A stretch of 64,000 nt of DNA. Source: Cellulomonas sp. NS3. Its GTDB lineage: Bacteria; Actinomycetota; Actinomycetes; Actinomycetales; Cellulomonadaceae. The translations under genes were made by a program, and so were the position numbers. The stretch lies in contig NZ_CP103289.1 in the NCBI RefSeq assembly GCF_024757985.1, positions 4,526,001-4,590,000 of the forward strand. Direction: 5' to 3'. This document shows positions 49,842 through 57,834 of the stretch, piece after piece (positions within the stretch are counted from its first letter, which is position 1; the number at the start of each line of letters is the position of its first letter). The notes beneath the pieces are model-generated. The model was not told the DNA's origin, did not search any database, and saw only the letters and a list, made by a program, of their open reading frames with translations.

Positions 49842-51179
49842 CTACTCGCCGATCGTGAAGCCCTGCTCCTCGCCGTAGGAGGCCGAGGCCTCCTCCCAGT
49901 CCGTCAGCCCGTCGAGCAGCGTCGTGCCGCCGACGTAGGCCTGGCCCGCGGTGTCGTTGAAGATGCTGTTCGCGTAGACCTGGAACGGGAGGTACGACCA
50001 GCCCTCACGGACGTTCGCGGCGGACTCGGCGAGCACCTCGTTGACCTTCTGCCCGCCGAAGTACGGGAACTCCTTGCCGATGAACTCCTCGGACTCGAGC
50101 TCCGCCGTCGTCGCGGGGAACGCGCCGCCGTCGACGCGGGTCTGCACGCCGTCGCCCGCGTTGGCGTACTCGAGGAACGCGTACGCGAGCTCCTTGTTCT
50201 CGCTGGCCTCCATGACGGAGAGCGCGCTGCCGCCGTTCTCGGCGGTCGCCTCCTCGCCGGCCTCCCACTGCGGCATCGGGGCCACGCGCCACTTGCCGGC
50301 GCCCGCCTCGACGCCCGACTCGAGGTTCGCGGGCATCCACGCGCCGATCGTCAGCGTCGCGATCGAGCCGTCACCGAGGCCCTGGTACCACTCGTCGCTC
50401 CACGAGCTGATGGGGGCGACGAGGTCCTCGTCGAGGAGCTGCTGCCACGTCTCCGCGAACCGCGTCGAGCCCTCGTCGGCGAGGTCGAGCGTCACGTCGG
50501 TCCCGTCGACCTGGAACGGCTGACCGCCCGCCTGCCAGATCATGCTCGTCGCGAAGCCCGCGTCGCCGGTGTCGTTGGTGATGTAGACGTTCGGGTCGGC
50601 GGCGTGCAGCGCCTTCGCCGCCGCCACGTACTCGTCCCACGTCGTCGGCACCGTGATGCCGTGCTTCGTGAAGACCTCCTCGTTGTAGAAGAGGGCCATC
50701 GGGCCGGAGTCCATCGGCAGGCCGTAGATCCCCTCGCCGACGGTCACGGACGACCACGGGCCGGGCGTGAAGGTGCCGTCGAGCTCGCCCGCACCGAGAT
50801 CCGTCAGGTCGGCGACCGACTCGCCGAGCGCGAACTGCGGCAGCGCGTAGTACTCGACCTGCGCGACGTCGGGCACGCCCGAGCCGGCCGCGACGGCGTT
50901 CTGCAGCGCGGTGTACTGGTCGTTGCCGGTGCCGGCGTTGACCAGCTCGATCTCGACGCCCTCGTTCGCGGCCTCGAAGTCCTCGACGACCTGCTCGAGG
51001 GTGGGCTCCCAGGCCCAGACCGTGAGCGTGCCGCCCTCCTCGGCGGCGGCCGACGGGTCGGCGGCGTCGCCCGAGCCGCCCGAGCAGGCGGCCAGGGCCA
51101 GGGCGGTGACGCCGGCGAGCGCGGCGGCGCGCACGGCGGGGCTCGTCGCGCGCCCGGCGCGTCGGGTGCGGTTCCTCAT
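49842..51179 (-). CDS. ABC transporter sugar-binding lipoprotein
   Basis: The protein has 445 residues. The lipobox is LALAACSGG with Cys 32. The family 1 extracellular binding fold (SBP_bac_1/8) follows: GGTLTVWAWEPTLEQVVEDFEAAN, GSGVPDVAQVEYYALPQFA, GLPMDSGPMALFYNEEVF and later AYAFLEYANAGDGVQTRV. It captures oligosaccharides for the two permeases encoded upstream. No ATPase gene is in the operon, so a shared MsiK-type ATPase elsewhere is likely, as is usual in actinobacteria. Confidence 0.93.
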   Translation of the reverse strand: MRNRTRRAGRATSPAVRAAALAGVTALALAACSGGSGDAADPSAAAEEGGTLTVWAWEPTLEQVVEDFEAANEGVEIELVNAGTGNDQYTALQNAVAAGSGVPDVAQVEYYALPQFALGESVADLTDLGAGELDGTFTPGPWSSVTVGEGIYGLPMDSGPMALFYNEEVFTKHGITVPTTWDEYVAAAKALHAADPNVYITNDTGDAGFATSMIWQAGGQPFQVDGTDVTLDLADEGSTRFAETWQQLLDEDLVAPISSWSDEWYQGLGDGSIATLTIGAWMPANLESGVEAGAGKWRVAPMPQWEAGEEATAENGGSALSVMEASENKELAYAFLEYANAGDGVQTRVDGGAFPATTAELESEEFIGKEFPYFGGQKVNEVLAESAANVREGWSYLPFQVYANSIFNDTAGQAYVGGTTLLDGLTDWEEASASYGEEQGFTIGE

Positions 51180-51212
51180 GGTGGGTCCTCTCACTTCGTT
51201 GTCGAGGTCGAC

Positions 51213-51233
51213 CCGGTCGCGGGGAGCGACCGG
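51213..51233 (-). terminator. Intercistronic hairpin between permease and binding-protein genes
   Basis: CCGGTCGC-GGGGA-GCGACCGG is a perfect 8-bp stem 34 bp before the binding protein gene. Confidence 0.4.
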
Positions 51234-51315
51234 CGGGGGGTGGTGGGGTGGGTCGGTGCGGCGGCGGCGGCGGCGAGGGCGTGCGGGCGCTGCCCGGCGA
51301 GGCGGGTGGCGGCGC

Positions 51316-52305
51316 TCACTCCTTGACGCTCCCGGCGGCCAGGCCGGACTGCCAGTACCGCTGGAGCAGCAGGAACGCGGCGACGAGCGGCAGGATCGTG
51401 AGCAGCGAACCGGTGATGACGAGGTGGAAGATCGCCTCGCCGCCGGCCGTGGCGGCCTGTGCGTTCCAGGCGTTGAGCCCGAGGGTCAGCGGGAACCAGT
51501 CGGGGTCCTTGAGCATGATCAGCGGCAGGAAGTAGTTGTTCCACGTCGCGACCATCGTGAAGAGCAGCACCGTGACGATGCCCGGCGCGAGCAGCGGCAG
51601 GCAGACCTGCCAGAACGTGCGCCACTCGCTCGCGCCGTCGACCCGCGCGGCCTCCATGAGCTCGGTCGGGATCGCCTCGGCCGCGAACGTCCACATGAGG
51701 TACAGCCCGAACGGCGAGATGAGCGACGGGATGATGACCGACCACGGCGTGTTCGTCAGGCCCATCTGGCTGAACATGAGGAACGTCGGGACGGCGAGCG
51801 CGGTGCCGGGCACGGCGACGGCCCCGATGACGGTCGCGAACACCCCGCGCTTGCCGGGGAAGTCGAACTTGGCCAGCGCGTACCCGCCGAGCACCGCGAG
51901 CGCCGTCGCACCGCCCGCACCCGCGACGACGTAGAGCAGCGTGTTCGCGAGCCAGCGCACGAAGATGCCGTCGTCGTAGGTCAGCGTCGTGGTGACGTTG
52001 TCGACGAGGGCGAAGTCGCCCGCGAACCACAGCCCGAACGAGGACAGCAGGCCGGGCTGCGTCTTGGTCGCGTTGATCACGAGCCAGACGAGCGGGACGA
52101 GGCTGTACACGAGCACGATGCCGGCGAGGACCGTGAGCGTGACGCTGCGGCGGGGGCGGGCGCTGCGGACGCGGGCGGCGCGGGCCGGTCGGCGGCTCCC
52201 GCGCCCAGGGGCGTCGTCGCGGGCGGACGGGCGGATCCGGGGTGCCGGGCGGGCGGGACGCGGCCGGTCGGACGAGGAGGTGCCGGACTGGGCGGTCACG
52301 GTCAT
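51316..52305 (-). CDS. Carbohydrate ABC transporter permease (MalG type)
   Basis: The protein has 329 residues: an Arg/Pro/Ser-rich N-terminus of about 50 residues, then six membrane helices. The EAA loop that contacts the ATPase reads ELMEAARVDGASEWRTFWQVCLPLLAPG. The end LQRYWQSGLAAGSVKE is typical of MalG-type proteins. Its ATG overlaps the TGA of the other permease gene by one base. Confidence 0.94.
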   Translation of the reverse strand: MTVTAQSGTSSSDRPRPARPAPRIRPSARDDAPGRGSRRPARAARVRSARPRRSVTLTVLAGIVLVYSLVPLVWLVINATKTQPGLLSSFGLWFAGDFALVDNVTTTLTYDDGIFVRWLANTLLYVVAGAGGATALAVLGGYALAKFDFPGKRGVFATVIGAVAVPGTALAVPTFLMFSQMGLTNTPWSVIIPSLISPFGLYLMWTFAAEAIPTELMEAARVDGASEWRTFWQVCLPLLAPGIVTVLLFTMVATWNNYFLPLIMLKDPDWFPLTLGLNAWNAQAATAGGEAIFHLVITGSLLTILPLVAAFLLLQRYWQSGLAAGSVKE

Positions 52306-53228
52306 CAGCTCGCCTTCCGCATGCCGCGCAGCTGCACGGCGTAGGCGACCGCCATCGTGACGAGCCCCATGAGGATCGCGACGGTGGCCGAGTAGTTGTA
52401 CTGCTGGCCCGAGAAGGACAGCGAGTAGGCGTAGAGGTTGGGCGTGAAGTACGTCGTGATCGCGTTGGGCGCGAGGCTCTGCAGGATGCTCGGCTCGTTG
52501 AAGAGCTGGAAGCTGCCGATGATCGAGAAGATCGTCGCGATGACGAGCGCGCCCCGGATCGCCGGGAGCTTGATCGCGGTGATGACGCGGAGCTGGCCGG
52601 CGCCGTCGAGCTCGGCGGCCTCGTAGAGCGACGTCGGGATGACGCGCAGCGCCGAGTAGAAGATCAGCATGTTGTAGCCGACGAACTCCCAGGTCACGAT
52701 GTTGCCGATCGAGGCGAGCACGAGGTCCGGCGACAGCGGGTTGGGCAGCGACGTGCCGAGCGCGTCGTTGAGGTTGCCGACGAGCCCGAACCGCGTGCCG
52801 TACATGAACCCCCACATGAGGGTCGCGACGACGGCCGGGACGGCGTACGGCAGGAAGATCGAGATCCGGAAGAACCCCGCCCCGTAGAGGCGGCCGCTGT
52901 CGATCGCGAGCGCGACGACGAGGGCGATCGCGAGCATCACCGGGACCTGCACGAGCAGGAACAGCCCGACCCGCCCGAGCGCCTCCCAGAACTGGCTGTC
53001 GGCGAGCGCCCGCTGGTAGTTCGCGAGCCCGACGAACGCGTTGCCGCCGACGAGCTGGTTGCGGAACAGGCTCAGGTAGAGCGAGTACGCGATCGGCGCG
53101 AGGAACACGAGGGCGAACACGGCCATGAAGGGGCCGATGAAGGCCCAGCCGGTGAGCGACCGGCGCGTGCGGCCGGCCTGTCGGGGTCGCCGGACCGTGG
53201 GGACCGGTGGAGCGGACGTCGTCGTCAT
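52305..53228 (-). CDS. Carbohydrate ABC transporter permease (MalF type)
   Basis: The protein has 307 residues with six membrane helices. The EAA loop is SLYEAAELDGAGQLRVITAIKLPAIRG. It begins with an Arg/Pro tail and GWAFIGPFMAVFALVFLAPIAYSLYLSLF. First gene of the operon; the ATG is 50-100 bp behind two LacI-type operators. Substrate is inferred from the GH42/GH30 genes: galactan-derived oligosaccharides. Confidence 0.94.
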   Translation of the reverse strand: MTTTSAPPVPTVRRPRQAGRTRRSLTGWAFIGPFMAVFALVFLAPIAYSLYLSLFRNQLVGGNAFVGLANYQRALADSQFWEALGRVGLFLLVQVPVMLAIALVVALAIDSGRLYGAGFFRISIFLPYAVPAVVATLMWGFMYGTRFGLVGNLNDALGTSLPNPLSPDLVLASIGNIVTWEFVGYNMLIFYSALRVIPTSLYEAAELDGAGQLRVITAIKLPAIRGALVIATIFSIIGSFQLFNEPSILQSLAPNAITTYFTPNLYAYSLSFSGQQYNYSATVAILMGLVTMAVAYAVQLRGMRKAS

Positions 53229-53277
53229 CGCGGTTCTCGTGCCTTCTGGTGGCCCGGTGCGCGCCCGGTGGGTGTCC

Positions 53278-53297
53278 GATGTTTGCGCAACCATAGG
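53278..53297. promoter_or_regulatory. LacI-type operator, copy 1
   Basis: GATGTTTGCGCAACCATAGG contains the palindrome ATG-n-TTGCGCAA-n-CAT. On the minus strand its edge gives the -10-like TATGGT for the transport operon. Confidence 0.75.
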
Positions 53298-53309
53298 AGC
53301 ACGCTGGAT

Positions 53310-53329
53310 GATGTTTGCGCAACCATAGG
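53310..53329. promoter_or_regulatory. LacI-type operator, copy 2
   Basis: Identical 20 bp, 32 bp (about three helix turns) from copy 1. TTGCGC within it, 16 bp before TAGGCT, can serve as -35 of the lacI gene, so binding would also repress the regulator. Confidence 0.75.
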
Positions 53330-53336
53330 GGTGGCC

Positions 53337-53342
53337 TAGGCT
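53337..53342 (+). promoter_or_regulatory. -10 box TAGGCT of the lacI gene
   Basis: TAGGCT lies 16 bp after TTGCGC and about 62 bp before ATG 53405. Confidence 0.5.
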
Positions 53343-53404
53343 GTCCGCGACGAGCCCGGCACGGGCCCGCGCAGGGGATCTCAGGGGGTCTTCGAGGTGG
53401 AGCG

Positions 53405-54508
53405 ATGAGTCCGGACGACGGGACGGCGACGGCCGCCCGCGCCCCACGTCAGGCGCCCGCCGACACGCCCGGCGCCGCCCGCCCGGGCACCCGCCGGCGC
53501 GTGTCGATGGCCGACGTCGCCCGGCACGCCGGGGTCTCCGCGCAGACCGTCTCCCGCGTCGCCAACGGGTACGAGGGCGTCGTCGAGGAGACCCGCACGC
53601 TGGTGCTGGCGTCGATGCGCGAGCTCGGCTACCGGCCCAACAGCGCCGCCCGCGCGCTCAAGAGCGGCCAGTTCCGGACCATCGGCGTCATCGTCTTCAC
53701 GCTCTCCACCACGGGCAACATGCGCACGCTCGAGGCCATCGCGACCTCGGCCGCCGCCGCCGGCTACGCGATCACGCTCATCCCCGTCGCGGTGCCGACG
53801 CAGAGCGACGTTCGCGGGGCGTTCACGCGCCTCGGGGAGCTCGCGGTCGACGCCGTGATCGTCATCATGGAGGTCCACCTCCTGGACTCCTCGACCGTGA
53901 CGCTCCCCCCGGGCGTCGAGGTCGTCGTCGTCGACTCGGACGCGGGCGACCGGTACGCGGTCGTCGACACCGACCAGGCCGACGGTGCCCGGCAGGCCAC
54001 CGAGCACCTCCTCGACCTCGGCCACGGCACGGTGTGGCACGTCGCCGGACCCGAGGCGTCCTTCGCCGCGGAGCGCCGGGCGCAGGCGTGGCGCGCGACC
54101 CTGGAGGCGGCCGGTCGCCCGGTGCCCGAGGTCGTGCGCGGCGACTGGTCCGCCGAGTCGGGGTACCGCGCAGGCCTGACGCTCGCGACCGAGCCGACCT
54201 GCACGGCGGTCTTCGCCGCCAACGACCAGATGGCCCTCGGCCTGTACCGCGCGTTCGCCGAGAAGGGGCTGCGGGTGCCCGAGGACGTGAGCGTCGTCGG
54301 GTTCGACGACTACCCCGAGGCCGCGTCGTTCAGCCCGCCCCTGACGACCGTGCACCAGGACTTCTCGGAGGTCGGGCGGCGCTGCGTCGACCGCGCGCTG
54401 CACCAGCTCACCGCGGGCGAGCCCGACGTGGGCACGACGCTCGTGCCGACGCACCTCGTGGTGCGCGGGAGCACGGGGACGCCGCGGGCGGGGGCCGACG
54501 CGGGCTGA
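53405..54508 (+). CDS. LacI-family transcriptional regulator
   Basis: The protein has 367 residues. A disordered Ala/Pro tail of about 30 residues precedes the LacI HTH (RRVSMADVARHAGVSAQTVSRVANG, then YRPNSAARALKSG). The periplasmic-binding-like sensor domain ends with FDDYPEAASFSPPLTTVHQDFSEVGRRCVD. It probably represses the divergent permease-binding protein-GH42-GH30 operon from the two TTGCGCAA operators until a galactan-derived sugar binds. GGTGGAGCG precedes the ATG. Confidence 0.95.
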   Translation: MSPDDGTATAARAPRQAPADTPGAARPGTRRRVSMADVARHAGVSAQTVSRVANGYEGVVEETRTLVLASMRELGYRPNSAARALKSGQFRTIGVIVFTLSTTGNMRTLEAIATSAAAAGYAITLIPVAVPTQSDVRGAFTRLGELAVDAVIVIMEVHLLDSSTVTLPPGVEVVVVDSDAGDRYAVVDTDQADGARQATEHLLDLGHGTVWHVAGPEASFAAERRAQAWRATLEAAGRPVPEVVRGDWSAESGYRAGLTLATEPTCTAVFAANDQMALGLYRAFAEKGLRVPEDVSVVGFDDYPEAASFSPPLTTVHQDFSEVGRRCVDRALHQLTAGEPDVGTTLVPTHLVVRGSTGTPRAGADAG

Positions 54509-54557
54509 CGGACGGGCCCGACGAGCCCGGACGGGCGCCGAGGCCGCCCGCGGACGG

Positions 54558-55037
54558 TCACTCGCGGAGGTCGATCTCACCGAAGCGCTCGTCGTCGCGG
54601 ATCGGCTCGGTCAGGCACGGCGAGTCGACCATCCGCACCGGCGGGTCCGCGTCGCGGGTCACCGTGACGTCCACGCACAGCACCGCCTCGGCCATCTCGG
54701 AGAACATGCCGCTGCCCACCGACTCGCTGCCGACGATCTGGACCCGCCACGCGGCGCCGGTCCCCCCGGGGCCGAGGGGCTCGTAGGCCCCGATCCAGGG
54801 CGTGCGGCTGAACGCCACCTCGAACGCCTCCGGGAGCGTCTCCGAGGTCCCGTCGTCGACGTCGTCGATCGCCTCGGTCAGCCCGGCGTCGAGGATCCGC
54901 GCAGCGTGGCGCGCGTTGCTCGTCGCGGCCGCCGTCAGCGGGTCCCGCACCGGGGCGACGAACGTGCGGGCCGCGGCGGCGAGCGCGACCAGGACGAGGA
55001 CGAGAGCGCCGACGAGGGCCCACCCGCGGCGGTTCAC
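54558..55037 (-). CDS. Hypothetical single-span membrane/secreted protein
   Basis: The protein has 159 residues. One N-terminal membrane helix (WALVGALVLVLVALAAAARTF) leads to an acidic extracellular part with two Cys (VLCVDVTV, DSPCLTEP) and ends in DDERFGEIDLRE. No family is recognised. GTG 55037 overlaps the stop of a leaderless mini-ORF as GTGA. Convergent to the lacI gene. Confidence 0.72.
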   Translation of the reverse strand: MNRRGWALVGALVLVLVALAAAARTFVAPVRDPLTAAATSNARHAARILDAGLTEAIDDVDDGTSETLPEAFEVAFSRTPWIGAYEPLGPGGTGAAWRVQIVGSESVGSGMFSEMAEAVLCVDVTVTRDADPPVRMVDSPCLTEPIRDDERFGEIDLRE

Positions 55038-55069
55038 GGGCTCGTGGCGGGGGCCGGCGCGCTCGTCAT
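55034..55069 (-). CDS. Leaderless mini-ORF coupled to the gene at 54558
   Basis: An ATG placed 6 bp after TACCCT opens an 11-codon frame (MTSAPAPATSP) whose TGA overlaps the GTG of the following gene. Same arrangement as at 38302-38328. Confidence 0.45.
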   Translation of the reverse strand: MTSAPAPATSP

Positions 55070-55075
55070 CGCGTC

Positions 55076-55081
55076 AGGGTA
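55076..55081 (-). promoter_or_regulatory. Leaderless -10 box TACCCT
   Basis: On the minus strand TACCCT is followed by 6 bp and ATG 55069. Confidence 0.5.
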
Positions 55082-55230
55082 GCGACGGATGGAACCACGG
55101 GGGGCCGATCGGCGCGCGCGGGGTGACGGTCTCCGACCAGCCTGGCCGGGGCGTCGTGCACGCGGCACCGCACCACAGCCAGCCCTCTCGCAGGCGTCCC
55201 TCGCCGGTGGAGGAACCGCGGTCCACACGG

Positions 55231-55241
55231 CGAAACTTTCG
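55231..55241. promoter_or_regulatory. Palindrome CGAAA-C-TTTCG before the PL11 gene
   Basis: A perfect palindrome in an AT-richer patch. The same type of element (CGAAnTTCG-like) is known before xylanase genes of Streptomyces, where LacI-family repressors bind. The region between 55082 and 55230 shows nothing else. Confidence 0.55.
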
Positions 55242-55280
55242 ACTTGAAAGGATTCAGAGGTGTCTCGTCCGTTCCTCAGC

Positions 55281-55294
55281 GGCGAGCGCTTACC
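55281..55294. promoter_or_regulatory. Possible CelR/LacI-type box before the PL11 gene
   Basis: GGCGAGCGCTTACC has the central AGCGCT and outer GG/CC of the cellulose-type box TGGGAGCGCTCCCA. TACCTT just after it may be the -10 box; a GC-rich leader of about 95 nt follows. Confidence 0.35.
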
Positions 55295-55396
55295 TACCTT
55301 GGGGCGCGGACGCAGTCCCGGGGCGATGGCGCCCGGGTAGGGGTCCTGCAGCGCCGCGGCGACCGGCCGGCGGCGCCACGTCGCGAGGGAGACGTC

Positions 55397-57622
55397 ATGA
55401 GAGCACGAGGTATTGCGGCGGGGCTTCTCGCCGCCGCGACGGCGGTCGGCGCAGGGGTCGTCGCCGCGGAGAGCGCCCACGCGGCGATCGGCTGCCGCGT
55501 CACGTACGCGGTGTCGAACGAGTGGTCGACGGGGTTCGGCGCCGCCGTCACCGTCGAGAACCTGGGGGACGCGGTCAACGGCTGGACGCTGGCCTGGGAC
55601 TTTCCCGCCGGGCAGACCGTGACGCAGGCGTGGAACGGCGTCGCGAGCCAGTCCGGCACGACCGTGAGCGTCAAGGACGCCGGCTACAACGCGCAGGTCC
55701 CGTCGGGCGGCACGGTCGCGTTCGGGTTCAACGGGACGTGGAACGGATCCGCGAACACCGCCCCGACGGCCTTCCGGCTGAACGGCACCGCGTGCACCGG
55801 GACGGTCACCCCGACCCCGACGGCGACCCCGACGTCCACGGCGACCCCCACTCCCACCCCGACCGTCACGACCACCCCCACGACGACCACCCCGCCCGCG
55901 GGTGCGTGGCAGGCCGAGGACCTCGACCGCGGCCTCATCAGCGTCCGGTCGGGCTCGGGCAACCTCGTGCAGTGGCGCCTGCTCGGCACCGAGGCCGCCT
56001 CGACGGGCTTCCACGTGTACCGCGGCGGCACGCGCGTGACGTCCTCGCCGGTCACGGGCTCGACGAACTACGTCGACGCGGGCGCGTCCGCGAGCGCGAG
56101 CTACACCGTGCGCGCGGTCGTGAACGGCACCGAGCAGGCGCCGTCGGCCCCGTCGCTGACCTTCGGCAACGGCTACCTCGACGTGCCGATCTCGAAGCCG
56201 GGCTCGGGCTACGTCGCCAACGACGGGTCCGTCGGCGACCTCGACGGCGACGGCCGGCTCGAGATCGTCCTCAAGTGGGACCCGACGAACGCCAAGGACA
56301 ACTCGCAGGCCGGGGTCACCGGCAACGTGTACCTCGACGCGTACCAGCTCGACGGCACCCGCATGTGGCGCATCGACCTGGGCCGCAACATCCGCGCGGG
56401 CGCTCACTACACGCAGTTCCAGGTGTACGACTACGACGGCGACGGCAAGGCCGAGGTCGCCGTCAAGACGGCCGACGGCACCCGCTCGGGCACCGGCCAG
56501 GTCATCGGCAGCGCGAGCGCCGACCACCGCAACGGCGACGGGTACGTGCTCAGCGGCCCGGAGTACTTCACGGTCTTCCAGGGCCAGACCGGCGCGATCG
56601 GCGCCACGACCGACTACGTGCCCGCACGCGGCACCGTGTCGAGCTGGGGCGACTCCTACGGCAACCGCGTCGACCGCTTCCTCGCCGGGACGGCCTACCT
56701 CGACGGCGTGCGGCCGTCGATCATCATGGCGCGCGGCTACTACACGCGGGCCGTCGTGGTGGCCTGGGACTACCGCGACGGGAGGCTCACCCGCCGCTGG
56801 ACGTTCGACTCGAACGCGTCGGGCAACAGCACCTACGCCGGCCAGGGCAACCACTCGCTGACCGTCGGGGACGTCGACGGCGACGGCCGCCAGGAGATCC
56901 TCTACGGCGCCGCCGCCATCGACGACGACGGCCGGGGGCTCTGGAACACCCGCTACGGGCACGGCGACGCGGGCCACCTGGGCGACCTCATCCCGAGCCG
57001 CCCGGGCCTCGAGTACTACAAGGTCACCGAGACCGCGTCGCAGCCCGACTCCTGGATGGCCGACGCGCGCACCGGGGCGATCCTGTGGCGCACGCCGGGC
57101 ACGACGGACAACGGCCGCGGCGTCTCGGCCGACATCTGGGCCGGGAGCCCGGGCGCGGAGTCGTGGTCCTCGTCGGACTCCCAGCTCCGCAACACCTCTG
57201 GCACGGCGGTCGCCCGCAAGCCCTCGTCGGCGAACTTCCTGGCCTGGTGGGACGGCGACCCGGTCCGGGAGCTGCTCGACGGCACCCGCATCGACAAGTA
57301 CGGCACGGGCGGCGACACCCGGCTGCTCACCGGCGCGGGCGTGCACAGCAACAACGGCACGAAGTCGACGCCCACGCTGTCGGGCGACATCCTCGGCGAC
57401 TGGCGCGAGGAGGTCGTCTGGGCGACGTCGGACGACAGCGCGCTGCGCATCTACGCGACGCCGATCGCGACCGACACCCGCGTGTGGACGCTGCTGCACG
57501 ACCAGCAGTACCGCACCGCGATCGCGTGGCAGAACACGGCGTACAACCAGCCGCCGCACCCCTCGTTCTTCCTGGGGGCACCGTTCACGCTCCCGGCGCA
57601 GCCGCGGGTGTACGTGCGCTGA
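55397..57622 (+). CDS. Secreted CBM2-rhamnogalacturonan lyase (PL11)
   Basis: The protein has 741 residues: signal peptide (1-29), CBM2 cellulose-binding module (about 31-135, CRVTYAVSNEWSTGFGAAVTVEN, WTLAWDFPAGQTVTQAWN), Thr/Pro linker (about 137-170), then a PL11 eight-bladed propeller (about 172-741). PL11 shows the DxDGDG calcium loops (DLDGDGRLEIVLKWD, DYDGDGKAEVAVKT, DVDGDGRQEIL) and WAGSPGAESWSS. It cuts the rhamnogalacturonan I backbone of pectin by beta-elimination. GAGGGAGACGTC precedes the ATG. Confidence 0.95.
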   Translation: MRARGIAAGLLAAATAVGAGVVAAESAHAAIGCRVTYAVSNEWSTGFGAAVTVENLGDAVNGWTLAWDFPAGQTVTQAWNGVASQSGTTVSVKDAGYNAQVPSGGTVAFGFNGTWNGSANTAPTAFRLNGTACTGTVTPTPTATPTSTATPTPTPTVTTTPTTTTPPAGAWQAEDLDRGLISVRSGSGNLVQWRLLGTEAASTGFHVYRGGTRVTSSPVTGSTNYVDAGASASASYTVRAVVNGTEQAPSAPSLTFGNGYLDVPISKPGSGYVANDGSVGDLDGDGRLEIVLKWDPTNAKDNSQAGVTGNVYLDAYQLDGTRMWRIDLGRNIRAGAHYTQFQVYDYDGDGKAEVAVKTADGTRSGTGQVIGSASADHRNGDGYVLSGPEYFTVFQGQTGAIGATTDYVPARGTVSSWGDSYGNRVDRFLAGTAYLDGVRPSIIMARGYYTRAVVVAWDYRDGRLTRRWTFDSNASGNSTYAGQGNHSLTVGDVDGDGRQEILYGAAAIDDDGRGLWNTRYGHGDAGHLGDLIPSRPGLEYYKVTETASQPDSWMADARTGAILWRTPGTTDNGRGVSADIWAGSPGAESWSSSDSQLRNTSGTAVARKPSSANFLAWWDGDPVRELLDGTRIDKYGTGGDTRLLTGAGVHSNNGTKSTPTLSGDILGDWREEVVWATSDDSALRIYATPIATDTRVWTLLHDQQYRTAIAWQNTAYNQPPHPSFFLGAPFTLPAQPRVYVR

Positions 57623-57626
57623 CGGC

Positions 57627-57663
57627 GTGCGGGTCGGCCGGGGTGACACCGGCCGACCCGCAC
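57627..57663 (+). terminator. Terminator hairpin after the PL11 gene
   Basis: A perfect 15-bp stem starting GTGCGGGTCGGCCGG with a 7-nt loop, 5 bp after the stop codon. Confidence 0.75.
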
Positions 57664-57834
57664 GGGCGTGGGCGGCCGCCCACCGGCTCGACCGACGCGC
57701 GGCCCCTCGTCCGGCCAGGCGCTGCGGTGCGCGGGCTCGGCGGCCACGGGTCCGACGGCACCAACGGGCAGGCTGCCGCGCGGGGCGCCCGGCGTAGCGT
57801 GGAACGCGTCACGCAGGGGTCGAGGGGGATCGCC

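Noticed and set aside
55295-55396. Riboswitch (c-di-AMP or c-di-GMP type) in the leader of the PL11 gene
   Set aside because: The leader is GC-rich and can fold, but conserved core bases of these riboswitches are missing.
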